From Adiantum capillus-veneris (Eukaryota > Streptophyta > Polypodiopsida > Polypodiales > Pteridaceae), in NCBI GenBank assembly GCA_014529385.2, contig CM043962.1, forward strand, positions 89,608,680 to 89,672,679: 64,000 nucleotides of DNA, read 5' to 3'. The notes under the pieces were generated by a model. It had not been told where the DNA came from. It did no database searches and worked only from the letters and a program-made list of their open reading frames with translations. Position 1 is the first letter of the stretch. Each line of letters starts with the position of its first letter. Of this stretch, positions 10,642 through 20,841 are shown piece after piece. Made by a program: the position numbers and the translations under genes.

Positions 10642-11400
10642 GTGGATGCACTGGAACATGGTTGCAATTGCGACTAGGTGTGTCATTGAAAAAGTGTAGG
10701 ATGACTATGTTTTATGTTTCTCCTAGTCATTCATGCTTCAGTACATGGTTGCAATTGTGACTAGGTGTGTTGCTGCTAGAATGACATGAGCATCTATTTG
10801 AAAGAAGTCACCGTGCGTGGATGCACTGGCACATGGTTGCAATTGCTGCTAGGTGTGTCATTGCAAAAGCGTAGGGTGACTATGTTTTATGTTGCTCCCA
10901 GTCATTCATGCGTCGGCACATGGTTGCAATTGCGACTAGGTGTGTTGCTGCTAGAATGACAGGAGCATCTGTTTGAAAGAAGTCACCGTGAGTGGATGCA
11001 CTAGAACATGGTTGCAATTACGGCTAGGTGTGTCATTGCAAAAGCGTAGGGTGACTATGTTTTATGTTGCTCCCAGTCATGCATGCTTCGGCACATGGTT
11101 GCAATTGCGACCAGGTGTGTTGCTGCTAGAATGACAGGAGCATCTGTTTGAAAGAAGTCAACGTGCGTGGATGCACTGGCACATGGTTGAAATTGCGGCT
11201 AGGTGTGTCATTGCAAAAGCGTAGGGTGACTATGTTTTATGTTGCTCCCAGTCATTCATGCTTCGGCACATGGTTGCAATTGCGACTAGGTGTGTTGCTG
11301 CTAGAATGACAGGAGCATCTGTTTGTAAGTTGTCGTATGGTGAGGCATTGGCACATGGTTGCAATTGCGATTAGGTGTGTCACTGCAAAAGCGTATGAGA
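10642..11400. repeat. hAT left subterminal tandem array, 175-bp units
   Basis: GTGGATGCACTGG recurs at 10642, 10817, 10992 and 11167, an exact 175-bp spacing, with a partial unit after about 11335. Each unit contains two copies of ACATGGTTGCAATTGCG followed by CTAGGTGTGT, so about ten copies of this short motif lie here and two more before the copia. Repeated short motifs near hAT ends are typical transposase-binding regions. That role is inferred. Confidence 0.8.
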
Positions 11401-11508
11401 TCTATGGTCTATACTGTACTTTTTCTTTCACGTAGAAAAGATCCAAATGTAGTGGCACATAGTTATATTTCACAATGTGTTGTTTGCAATAATATCATTG
11501 CAGGCAAA

Positions 11509-12990
11509 ATGGATCCTTCTACTACTTCAATGATAGAGTTCAAAAAGTAAAGTAGACAATTGTTGATTACAATCGTCAGTGCACTAGATCCCGACAATAT
11601 AGCGCAGATTGTTGCAGATGAGTCTATATTGCAATCATTATACAGTGAGATTGCACGCAAAATGTTGTTGTTATATCCAGACAAAACAATCGAATCAATA
11701 ATCTCATTATTGAGCAGTTGGGTGGGCAATTTGCCCAAGGTGGCCTCTGATTTGAAAGAGGAATGCCCTTAAGAAGTAGACAAGGGTAAGCTAGAGCATT
11801 GGAACACTAGATGGAGAGCTGAAAAGGAGAGGTCAAGGCGAGCATCCCACATAGACACACAGTTTGGCCTAAGCAAGAAAATGCGAATGGCTATCACCAG
11901 AGTTATGGGGAGCAGCCAAGTTGGAGAACCCTTTATTGAGGAGGCTGCCATTGAGGGAACATCGGGTTGTACTGCTTCTGCCAGTCACTTGGAGAGCAGT
12001 ATATACAATTTTGAATGTAGTATGACTCTGGGCATTCCAAATAAGTCCATTAAGAAGATCAAGAAACTTGGGTTAGGGGCTTATGGCACAGGGTGGCAAG
12101 TTCAAATCAAAGGGATAAGTTTCCTTCCTGCAACGAATACTTATTGTGCCAAGGAGTTCAAAGGACAGGCCAAGCATCAGTAGAAAAGCTTAGCATTAGA
12201 AAGTGGGGTAGATCTCAACCATAGAGGGATTGTGAGGAGTATTGCCCACTCTGTAACGTTGCCATGGTTTCTGATATTCCATTACTTCAATGGGGGAACT
12301 TTAGGTGATCTTATGGAGATAGTGCCCCTTCCACATGGCTCTTTCACAACACTTGTAGCGTATCAAGAGGGGAAAGGAAAGATCCCTGAAGAGTTTAAAT
12401 GGGAGCAGCCCTCTGAAGACCAGAAAACACGTATCAAGAGCCTGTGCAATCATGCTCCCTCGTTGATCCATGCCTTGGTGAAGGCATTGCGATTCGCACA
12501 TGACGAGGGAGTGATCCACAATGATCTCCATCCATGGAACATCATGTTGGACTTTACCAAGGATCTCACTCCCCGTATTGGAATAATTGATTGGGGATTG
12601 GCTCTGCGTGTTGGCTTAGAGACACAAAAGACCAACAATACCGATGAAAACTGGCAAAAGCTTCATCCTTGGCGAGCTCCTGAGTTACTAGATGGCAATC
12701 ACCCGTGCCCATGGACCAAGGCCACAGATGTGTACGCCATAGGATGGGTGATATGGCAATTTTGTAAGTTTTGTGGAGAGTTCTCTGACTACTCCAACAC
12801 AGATTGGTTCAAACATAAGGTTTCAGTGGAGGTACAAGCCATATCTAGGATTGTTGTGGAAGGTTGGGTGAGGAAGAAATCCACAGACAGAAAGACCTTG
12901 GCACTTTTGGACGAAGAATTAGAAAGATTTGAAGCCCAGCCAGAACGATGCTTACGCCCTCCCTCTGAAATGAGTGTAGCCTTTTGTTGA
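11509..12990 (+). pseudogene. Protein-kinase-like gene carried by the hAT
   Basis: One frame runs from ATG at 11509 (MDPSTTSMIEFKK) to the stop at 12988-12990 with three in-frame stops (11548-11550, 11770-11772, 12181-12183) and no frameshift. The first third is unrecognised. Kinase motifs follow: a glycine loop (LGLGAYGTGWQV), the lysine in YCAKEFKG, a catalytic loop VIHNDLHPWNIML (N in place of R of HRD), IIDWG in place of DFG, WRAPELL for the APE segment, and TDVYAIGWVIW for subdomain IX. The fold is clearly eukaryotic protein kinase; the HNDLHPWN loop is unusual but keeps the catalytic Asp and Asn. It lies on the strand opposite the transposase. Substrate and role are unknown. Confidence 0.7.
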
Positions 12991-13381
12991 TGGATATATG
13001 ATGTACTTTATGAAGCAGGGTTTTTTGAGACTTTTGACTTATAAAAGCACTTTTAAAAATTGGGTTTTATGCGCCATGGATGATGTTTGAGTAATAAAAA
13101 CACTTTGTTATATCTCAATAGATAACAAATTTTCTATGAGTTTTGTTTTTTCTCTTAAGTTTCAAGCAATAAGCCACGTGGAATCACTGATTGTCATTCA
13201 TTGATGTAAAAAATGGTGGTTACTCTTATATCAATTGATTGTCGTAAGATGGTGGTTATTCTAATATCAATTGATTGTCGTAAAATGGTGGTTAAAATTA
13301 TAGCAATTGATTGTCGTAAAATGGTGGTTACTCTTATAGCAATTGATTATCATTAAGTTTGTATGTCGTAACTGAAGTATA
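12991..13381. repeat. Spacer with four 36-bp tandem repeats
   Basis: ATGGTGGTTA recurs at 13213, 13249, 13285 and 13321, a 36-bp period, with AATTGATTGTCGTAA in each unit. The rest is AT-rich spacer between the kinase-like and RING genes, and no coding sequence is seen. Confidence 0.7.
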
Positions 13382-14353
13382 GTGTTTAATCAGGATATGT
13401 ATAATGATAAGCGAAGGGCTAAGCGCGCTTTTGAGCGTCTCAGATCCATGTGTCAAGGCGGTGGAGTGAACGACACCGCTCGAATTGCAGCTCGTTGCTC
13501 CCAGTGGGCCAACCCAATGGGTACACAATGGAAAGAGGTGAACACTAGGATTGACCGAGAAATGGTCAAATCCATATGGCCAGGCATTGCAGATGACAAC
13601 ATCAAGAAAGGCCGACTCAAGCTATCACAATGCATTAATGCAGACATACGAGACAATGGAGAGAACATATATCTCGATGTTATGGTTCATCCTATGCATC
13701 ATATGGATTGTCCATTGTGGTTTTCCAAGATGTTATACATGCATTATGTCTTGGGTGAAGCAGTGGACTTCAGCTCAAGGACACCTCACATGACGGTTGA
13801 GGACATTCGTAGTAGTGCAATCACCGTCACACGGCAAGAGATGTCATTGGCACTAGAAGGTGCATCAATGGAAGTGCACCAAGTTAAGGAGGAGCTTCAA
13901 ACTCAACTCAGGCAAGCATCACAAGCTACACAAGGATCTCATGCAGAAGAAACCCTAAATAGAGACTTGCAAAGGGAAGTGAAGGTGCTATCTCGCCACG
14001 TAAAAGAGTTAGAGGCGACTATATTAAAAAAAAATGCTGCCACATTGATTGAGCACCCAACATCTATTGAGGCCTCTCCAGCTTCTAGTAAGCACGGTGG
14101 TACTTGCCCCAGATGTAGATCATTCTTTCATGAGTGGTGTGGTCACTTCAGCTTGCCATGTGGACATATGTACCATATATCATGCTTGATGCAAAGCATG
14201 ATGAATAACTTTCATTGTGCTGTATGTGAGTATAAGATATCCAAAAAGCTATATGTAATGTTCAAAATGTCTGAAGACTATAATAAGCTTAAAGGTCAGC
14301 GTGAACAGGAGAATGAAGATATTCTCACAAATATTTCACTATCACTTGGATAG
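13382..14353 (+). CDS. RING-finger, coiled-coil protein carried by the hAT
   Basis: This is an intact 323-codon frame. It opens at a GTG, and the first ATG in frame is 15 bases further on at 13397 (MYNDKRRAKRAFERL). The N-terminal half is unrecognised. A heptad-rich, glutamate/glutamine-rich stretch (about residues 155-215) looks like a coiled coil. The C-terminal region (about 235-285) has paired cysteines and histidines in RING order: CPRC, WCGHFSLPCGHMYHISC, then CAVC. RING domains usually serve as ubiquitin E3 ligases, so a ubiquitin-related role is inferred. It follows the kinase-like pseudogene on the same strand, in a different frame. A first exon upstream is possible. It is the only gene in the hAT without a visible break. 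Confidence 0.65.
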   Translation: MFNQDMYNDKRRAKRAFERLRSMCQGGGVNDTARIAARCSQWANPMGTQWKEVNTRIDREMVKSIWPGIADDNIKKGRLKLSQCINADIRDNGENIYLDVMVHPMHHMDCPLWFSKMLYMHYVLGEAVDFSSRTPHMTVEDIRSSAITVTRQEMSLALEGASMEVHQVKEELQTQLRQASQATQGSHAEETLNRDLQREVKVLSRHVKELEATILKKNAATLIEHPTSIEASPASSKHGGTCPRCRSFFHEWCGHFSLPCGHMYHISCLMQSMMNNFHCAVCEYKISKKLYVMFKMSEDYNKLKGQREQENEDILTNISLSLG

Positions 14354-14640
14354 TTTTTGTAACATTTGAAAACATTTACTCGTTGTCTTGCGAGAATTTA
14401 TTAGTGAATTGTGAATTGTCTTCACTTCAGCTTCAATTATGATATGTGATAATGCAAAGATTTGTTAGGGATTTGTATATTATGAAGCTTTAATAGTGAT
14501 TTGTGGCCTTGTAAAGGTTTTTAAGGGCTTCGTTTATTATTAAGCAAATGTCTAAACCTTAAACTAAATATAAAAAAAATCTTATAAGATAAACAATTTC
14601 TGAACTTAAACAGAAGTCACTCAATGGATTCGATAATCTA
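14354..14640. other. AT-rich spacer between convergent genes
   Basis: No coding sequence is seen. The stretch lies between the 3' ends of the RING ORF and the transposase and probably holds their polyadenylation signals. Confidence 0.4.
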
Positions 14641-16937
14641 TTAATTAAACCACCGTCGCTTGCTGCGACGGGTCAAAGTTGGTTCAATTTCCAAATTCTC
14701 TTCAATCTCTTCTAAAGTACATGTAGTTTCTACTTCATGAGATTCCCCTTGCAGCTCACTGTCTTTGTCCACCTCATCATTGGTTACATCATAAGTCCAG
14801 TGCGGCATCTCCTCTTTGTAGTTCTCAGCTTGCACTCTTGCCAATAGCCGATGGTTGCAGTACATATACACCAATTTTTCAGCTCTTGAATTTAGAAGGC
14901 GGTTTCTGATGGTGGAATGTACATATTTATATGTACTCCAGTTTCTCTCAGAACTTGAATTGGATGCACATTGGGCTAGGTTCTAACAGCTAGGCGTTTA
15001 AGGGTGGGTGCACTACCACCATTCATCATCCACCACTTCCACGCTGGTTGCTCCGTGGCAAGTTTCTGCACAAACTCTGTACCAAACTTACCCTCTTTGA
15101 GTTTAAACTTTGTAAGATCAGTAACAGCTGATGCATGCTCATCAGAATCATCATAAAACCTACCTATCACATCATAAAAGTCTTCCAGCACCTCCTCATC
15201 AAGTTTGTCTATTTCCATTGCCCAATACTCTGGATCCAATAAGAAAGCTACGTTGTGTAGTGGACTATGTGCTCCAGCCCATCGACCATGCACATACTTT
15301 CTCAAAATTTCTCTCCTCTTTTGAGTGAATGGTGTCTTCCAAGGATTCACAATTGGCTCCTGGGGATCCTCTGGGTTTGCAAGGCTTTCTTGAACAGTCC
15401 ACCAAGCCATCCACACCTTACCTATGTTAGGCAAGGCAGAATCCAATTGGCGTAATGCGAGCATAATTGGCATCATGACATTGTGCACATCCACCACATC
15501 ATCCCAGAAGTGGCGATCAGCTAGTAGATCTCTGATCACCCCTATTTTGCTTTTTATCTTCTCCCTTTGACCGGCCTCCCCCCATTCTGAAAAAGTGGCA
15601 CAAACAAATGTCTCCATCACAGCATTCTTATTTTTTATTAGTGATTCTACCGTATAGTAGTTGGTGCAAAATCTAGTTTCGCACGACAGTTTTAACATAG
15701 TAGACGTCCTCTGATGGTACATGTCAAGAACCCTCTGGTGCTTCAAAACAAACTTGACTATTAAGAGAGCATTGTCTACTATCCATTTGAACTACTCAGT
15801 GTCCTCCCTCTTGTACCAATCTTGCAATACCAAGTTCAAGCTGTGTGTAGTGCAACCAGAACTATATAGGTGAGAGAAGCGACTTTCAAGTATCCTACCT
15901 GCAGCCCTGCAATTTTTGGCATTGTCCATGATTACTTGGACAACATTTTCTTTTCCAAGTTCCTCAACTGCGTCGCCAATGATGTCAACTATAAAACTTC
16001 CAGACTTTATTTGAGCAGAGCTATCCACAGCTTTGATAAAACATTCACCACGAGGACATACAAGCATGATGTTGATCAATGGACGCCTTTGAACGTTGGA
16101 CCAACCATCACTAACTATGGTGTATCCAGATTGTTCTGTTGCATTTAATATTACCCTTTGAATATCCTGTTGTGTGCTTGTGTAACATTTATCCAACAGT
16201 TGGTTTCTCATATGGTGATATGTTGGAGGGGTAAATCCAACACCATACTCCCCAATGCATTTCCAAGCTGACTTCCATGCATCACGGGTGACAATGGCCA
16301 ATGATCCCCCAGTAAAATAGACGGCTTTAGCCAGTGCAAGTTGTGATTCTTCTAAGGCATGCATTTTGAAGCTCGTCTGTAAGCTGACCAGTCTACTTTT
16401 TGACGATCCTACATGAAAGTCAAGAGATCCATGGTTTGGAGGTGTAGTTCCATCGATATGAGAAGTTGGTTCCCTGCTTTGAGTGCTTCCATTGGTGGGC
16501 GTTACACCCAATGATCCCTCATACTGGTTTGATCTTATAGATACCGGGGTGTGATGGTTGAAAGTAGAGAGTTTTGATCTTTTGCTCGTGGAAATTAGTT
16601 TACCAATTAAAGCTTTTAAGCGCATAGCTGCTTCTTCTGCACCTAAGCCCTTGCACTTTCCTCCTTGGATTCTGGTATTGCCACCTAGCAAATGATCCCT
16701 TATTCTTGGTGCTCCTCTAGATTTCTCTTCGCCACAAAAGTTACATTTCCAATCTTGATACTTATTTAAATTTGTGGCAAAATTCCACTCAGATCTTGGA
16801 ATTTTTCCACCTGCCTTTCGCTTGCCCTGCGAAGTGGTGCCCTGCGAAGCAGGACCTGGCATCGAGGTAGGAGGTCTCCTCAAGGAAGCCAAGCTTGAGA
16901 CACCAACATCACCACTCACATTCCTGGTGGAAGACAT
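14641..16937 (-). pseudogene. hAT transposase, broken
   Basis: Start ATG is at 16937 (MSSTRNVSGDVG). Residues 50-95 hold a BED-type zinc finger (C65, C68, H82, C95). A DUF659 hAT catalytic region follows, with IVSDGWSN (first acidic residue) and VIMDNAKNC (second). The C-terminal hAT dimerisation segment reads CASNSSSERNWSTYKYVHS and then RNRLLNSRAEKLVY. It is broken by an in-frame TAG at 15792-15794 and by a one-base loss near 14977, just before the dimerisation segment. The frame otherwise continues to the stop at 14641-14643. The enzyme excises and reinserts the transposon and leaves 8-bp duplications, as seen at both ends. This copy cannot make a full product. Confidence 0.88.
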
Positions 16938-17089
16938 ACTTATTGGATGCCTGCAATACCAATAAACATAGATCAGTATGCTATCTCTTCTTTCAAGTAT
17001 TAGTCAAACCAAACATTAGTGTTATAATCAATATCACACACAAGCGTAGTAGTGAAGCATGAAGGGAATAAACCTCAATCTACTCAAAC

Positions 17090-17850
17090 ATGAGCAAGCA
17101 AATACAACGGTGAATCAAATATGTGATCAGTCCATCCCAAAAGTAGAGATATCGAACCAAAGATTCACCTTCCTACCCCTTTCATGAATCAATCCAGTCC
17201 AAAAAAGAACTAATGACCCATGATTGGAGCTCTAATCGAAATAGCAAGCAAATACAGCGGTGAATCAAACATGTGATCAGTCCCTCCCAAAAGTAGAGAT
17301 ATCGACCCAAAGATTCACCTTCCTACCTCCTTTCATGAATCAATCCAATCCAAAAAAGAACTAATGACCCATGATTGGAGCTCTAATTGGAATAGCAAGC
17401 AAATACGGTGGTGAATCAAACATGTGATCAGTCCATCCCAAAAGTAGAGATATCGACCCAAAGATTCACCTTTCTATCTCTTTTCATGAATCAGTCCAGT
17501 TCAAAAAAGAACTAATGAACCATGATTGGAGCTCTAATTGGAATAGCAAGCAAATACAATGGTGAATCAAACATGTGATCAGTCCATCCCAAAAGTAGAG
17601 ATATCGACCCAAAGATTCACCTTTCTATCTCTTTTCAAGAATCAGTTCAGTCAAAAAAAGAACTAATGACCCATGATAGAAGTTCTAATCAATATAGCAA
17701 TTAATTTAGCAAATATAACGGTGAACCAAACATGAGATTAGTCCATCCCAAATGTAGAGATACCGACCCAAAGATTCACCTTTCTACCTCCTTTCAAGAA
17801 TCAATTCAGTTCCAAAAAGAACTAATGATCCATGATCAGAGTTACATTAA
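17090..17850. repeat. hAT right subterminal tandem array, about 151-bp units
   Basis: AGCAAGCAAATAC recurs at 17093, 17243, 17394 and 17545, with a diverged unit near 17707. Each unit includes TGATCAGTCC, AGTAGAGATATCGA, CCAAAGATTCACC and AAGAACTAATGA. The sequence is unrelated to the left array but sits at the mirror-image place, upstream of the transposase start. Confidence 0.8.
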
Positions 17851-17954
17851 GTTTTAATTTTTTTAAAAGACTATTCATTTTTTTACCTTTAGTTTTTCTT
17901 CTAAATTTTAAAGGATGACCAAATTTAGAGGAAGAGATGATGTGATGTGATGTC

Positions 17955-18220
17955 TACTACAGGGTTATATAGAGCCGCCAAATATGGAGGGGGAACATGA
18001 CGGGTCCGGCGGGATTTTTGCTTGTCCCGCCGGGCCCGCCGGGTTACATAATAAGCCCGCCGGGCCTGCCGGGATTGTTGGTTGTCCCGCCAGTTCTTCG
18101 TTTTCTACCGGTTTTCGTAGGTCATGACATTAGATATGTTATTAACATGAAAAAAATAGTGATAATAACAACAATAATTAACATTTAACAAAATGCCTCA
18201 TCGCGTAATTAAAATCCCTA
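17955..18220. repeat. hAT right terminal region with GC blocks and TATA box
   Basis: On the minus strand, reading inward, the terminus TAGGGATTTTAATTACGCG is followed by an AT-rich part with ATGTTAATAACAT, two CCCGCCGGGC-type blocks (about 18030-18075) and CTATATAACCC (about 17963-17973). The order matches the left end. The TATA box faces the transposase, about 1 kb away. Confidence 0.65.
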
Positions 18221-18228
18221 GTTTTGGC
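18221..18228. repeat. Right 8-bp target-site duplication of the hAT
   Basis: GTTTTGGC is identical to 4880-4887. Confidence 0.78.
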
Positions 18229-19250
18229 ATTAGGAAAACGCACCACCATGGGGTCAAATTTTGCGGTGGTGTATGCATGTCTCTTTCTTTGCTCCTTGGA
18301 GGAAAGTGGTGGCCTTGTCTCTTCCCCGTCTCTCCTATACTATAAGAGGTTTGTAGATGATGCTTTTGGAGTTTGAGATGGCCCCTTTTCTAGCTTAGAA
18401 AAGCTCCTTCAAATGTATGGTCATCCTCTCCAAGAACATATCAAGATCTCTCCCTTCATCTCCTCACATGAAGCTTTTATTTTGGACATACACTTTTTCA
18501 AAGTCCCCTCTTTTTGCTCTAGGGGTATTTTGGATACACATTGCCACATAAATCCTCTTAACTCTTACAACTATATCCCTTGGCAGTCTTGGCACCCTAC
18601 CCACAAAAAAATTACCTTTATTTTGTCGGAGCTCAAGAGGTATATAATTAGGGAAAGTCGTTTGGGGGACTTTATCTCTATTTGTAACCTTTTCTTCTCT
18701 AGGCTTTAGGGCAAAGGGCTATCCTTTATCTTTTCTAAAGGATTCTTTCTCTATGTCTCCTATGCCTCTAGTCTCTCTCTCCTTCAAAAGGATCACAACA
18801 ACAAATCCACGCCATCCATTGTCAAAATCCCCTTCTCACCCTTTACCCGCAAACTCAACCTAGCTCGCTCCATTAACCAACCCCTCTATAAACTTTTAGA
18901 GAACTGTTTCAAACTCTCCCTTGTTTCCAAACTAGTCATTTGTTGGCTAAACACACCTAATCTTGGCAACCTTCTTGCAAAAGAGCCCCCCTTTCCCATC
19001 TCCTTGCCTCCCCCTCAGAACTCAAGCACGACTACACCTTTATCTCCCCTTCCTTCATCTCCCCTATCTTTTACCTTAGCCTTGGATCCTCTCTCTTGAC
19101 CTTAGCTACATTTTTTGACAGTCCTTTTTGCTCCAATTTTTGGTCAAGTCCTCATCTTTTTGTGCCCTCTTAATTCCACACTTAAGCCTCCCTTTTCCCT
19201 CCCTTTTCTAAAAGAAGCACCTCATTAAAAGATAAAAACTCTTCCCTCTT
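18229..19250 (+). pseudogene. Penelope-like element reverse transcriptase, C-terminal half
   Basis: Reading resumes directly after the hAT with TTMGSNFAVVYACLF (ATG of MGS at 18248), the conserved PLE GTAMGT region. The catalytic segment YYKRFVDDAF follows at about 18341-18367, then an in-frame TGA at 18374-18376. The thumb-like part has AFILDIHFF, then WHPTHKK and ELKRYI at about 18480-18640. A frame-shifted continuation reads LNLARSINQPLYKLL near 18850-18910. The rest to about 19250 is C/T-rich and only weakly readable. I cannot see a GIY-YIG endonuclease. Together with 3900-4887 this makes one RT. Confidence 0.75.
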
Positions 19251-20262
19251 AAAGAGGCCTCCTCCTCTTTAATTTTGTAAATGTCTTTGGAACTCTTCCA
19301 CCCTAAGTGAGCGCCTATTTAAACCCTCCTACACTTCTTTGTATGGTTTACACTATTGAAGAGCTAATTAAAAACTAAGCTTGGTGTAAGTCTCTTTTTG
19401 CAAAATTTTCCCCACTTCCCTTTGGCCTCTTCCCTTCCACCCCTTTGTTTTGCCTCCCTCTCACCTCTACTATTTTTGCAAAAGTTAGAAAGTTTTTCGC
19501 TTGCTAAGATTGTTGTTGGTTTTCGCTAAATTACTTTTGTCTTGTCTCTTTAGAAAGTGGCAAAGTGGTCTCCTCAATTGAGACGTCAAAAATATCCAAT
19601 GCTATATATATTTCTTTCTATGGATACACACCTTTTTATGGTCCATATGACTTGCCAAATGATATAGAGAAAATTTTAAATTATGGCAAATGTGGTATTA
19701 CTAAGATCCTATAAAATTGCCTTGTACATCAAAGGAAAATCTATGTAGAGGCCCACCATCATGCTTACGGCCACACTAAAAACACCACCTACACCACCAC
19801 CTGAGTGATTGATGTTGATTGAGATGACAATTGATATATTAAGATTTGTTGTCATAGAGCCAAAACTAAAGAATGGTCAAATTTGTCGAGCTAGGAGTGC
19901 GACTTTACAAAAAGCCATCACCTAAAGGTTTCCATTGAGATAAAATGATAAATTTAGTTTGGACCATATCAACATATCTTTTGACAAATCTTAAAGTGTT
20001 TTTGTAGTCATTGAAGCAGGCGCTATGAAGGAGCAAAGGGAAGTGCAAGGATAACCTGCTTGAAATGTTCATAAAACTTCGACCATTTAAATTTTAGAAT
20101 TAGTTCAAGGTTTTTTCAAAAAGCTGGTTGGAAGTTACTCTTTAGATATTGAATACCACATAAGTAGCTCATCACTTTTAAAATGCTATTTTAGAAAAGA
20201 GTATCTTATGTATTTGAGATTTTGAGTATTTCAAAATATTAAAAGCTTCAATATTGTGATTA
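19251..20262. other. No recognisable gene
   Basis: The first few hundred bases are C/T-rich and may be the decayed 3' end of the Penelope-like element. The rest is AT-rich. I see no motif or repeat partner. Confidence 0.4.
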
Positions 20263-20486
20263 CGTTACCATATTATGATAGTGATGTCTGCAAATACACT
20301 TAGGACTGTCGGACTCTATTTTCCCATGCTGAGAGGTTTTTACCCCTTAGTTATGCCCATTTTTCTCGCACAGATCTTTGCTGTGTAATAACACACTGAC
20401 CAATACTACTTCTTGTGTTGTGTGCTCTTGAGTTCTCCTTCATCTTCTACATTTGTAGGTGCATTCCTGTAGCTATATTCCCAACA
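20263..20486 (+). repeat. Degenerate 5' LTR of a third copia element
   Basis: The LTR aligns with the 227-bp copia LTR: it starts CGTTACCATATTATG (TG has become CG), then GTGATGTCTGCAAATACACT, and ends TTCCCAACA. It is followed two bases later by TGGTATTAAAGTAGG at 20489, a mutated tRNA-Met primer site. It is far more diverged than the copies at 5472 and 45463, so this is an old insertion. Confidence 0.78.
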
Positions 20487-20841
20487 ATTGGTATTAAAGT
20501 AGGCTTTGACATCTAGGGCAACGTCGCCATCACCCTCCTAGCTCACTTTCTCCGATTGAGGTGATTTTTGGTGAGCATTGCATAGAGACATATCGATCGA
20601 ATGAGGTTTTAGAGCTCGGTATCAGTAGAGTTTTGATTTGGGCTCATGTTGACCTCCATTTCCACAATTGATAGCAATATATATGTAATTTTGTCCTTTT
20701 GTCCATGTTTTTTTACAGTCCAAATTTTTACAAAATCTAAGCACTTTCTAGTATTTTGTGTGTGGTGCTATATAACAAGAATTTGGTTTGTGTAGTGTCT
20801 CCTTGATATAGGAAACTATTGTGTCAGATGAAATCACCTGC

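Larger units (their letters stand above)
4888..18220 (-). mobile_element. Large hAT transposon with two extra ORFs
   Basis: The element begins AAGGGATC and ends ATCCCTA, giving short inverted termini, and is flanked by the 8-bp repeat GTTTTGGC. It is 13.3 kb, or about 8.2 kb once the copia insertion (5472-10641 plus one 5-bp duplication) is removed. It holds a minus-strand hAT transposase (14641-16937), a plus-strand kinase-like pseudogene (11509-12990) and a plus-strand RING-finger ORF (13382-14353). Each end has a GC-rich CCCGCCGGGCCCGCC block, a TATA box pointing inward and a subterminal tandem array. The strand given is that of the transposase. The transposase is broken, so this copy is not autonomous. 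Whether the two plus-strand genes are a regular part of the family or captured is unknown. Confidence 0.78.

Noticed and set aside
10642-11400. Regular repeats that could suggest a CRISPR array (also 17090-17850 and 28050-29690).
   Set aside because: Repeats are tandem, without spacers, 150-175 bp long, and in a plant transposon context.
11509-14353. Kinase-like and RING segments as one spliced gene.
   Set aside because: They are in different frames with repeats between them, and I see no convincing donor/acceptor pair. It remains possible but unsupported.
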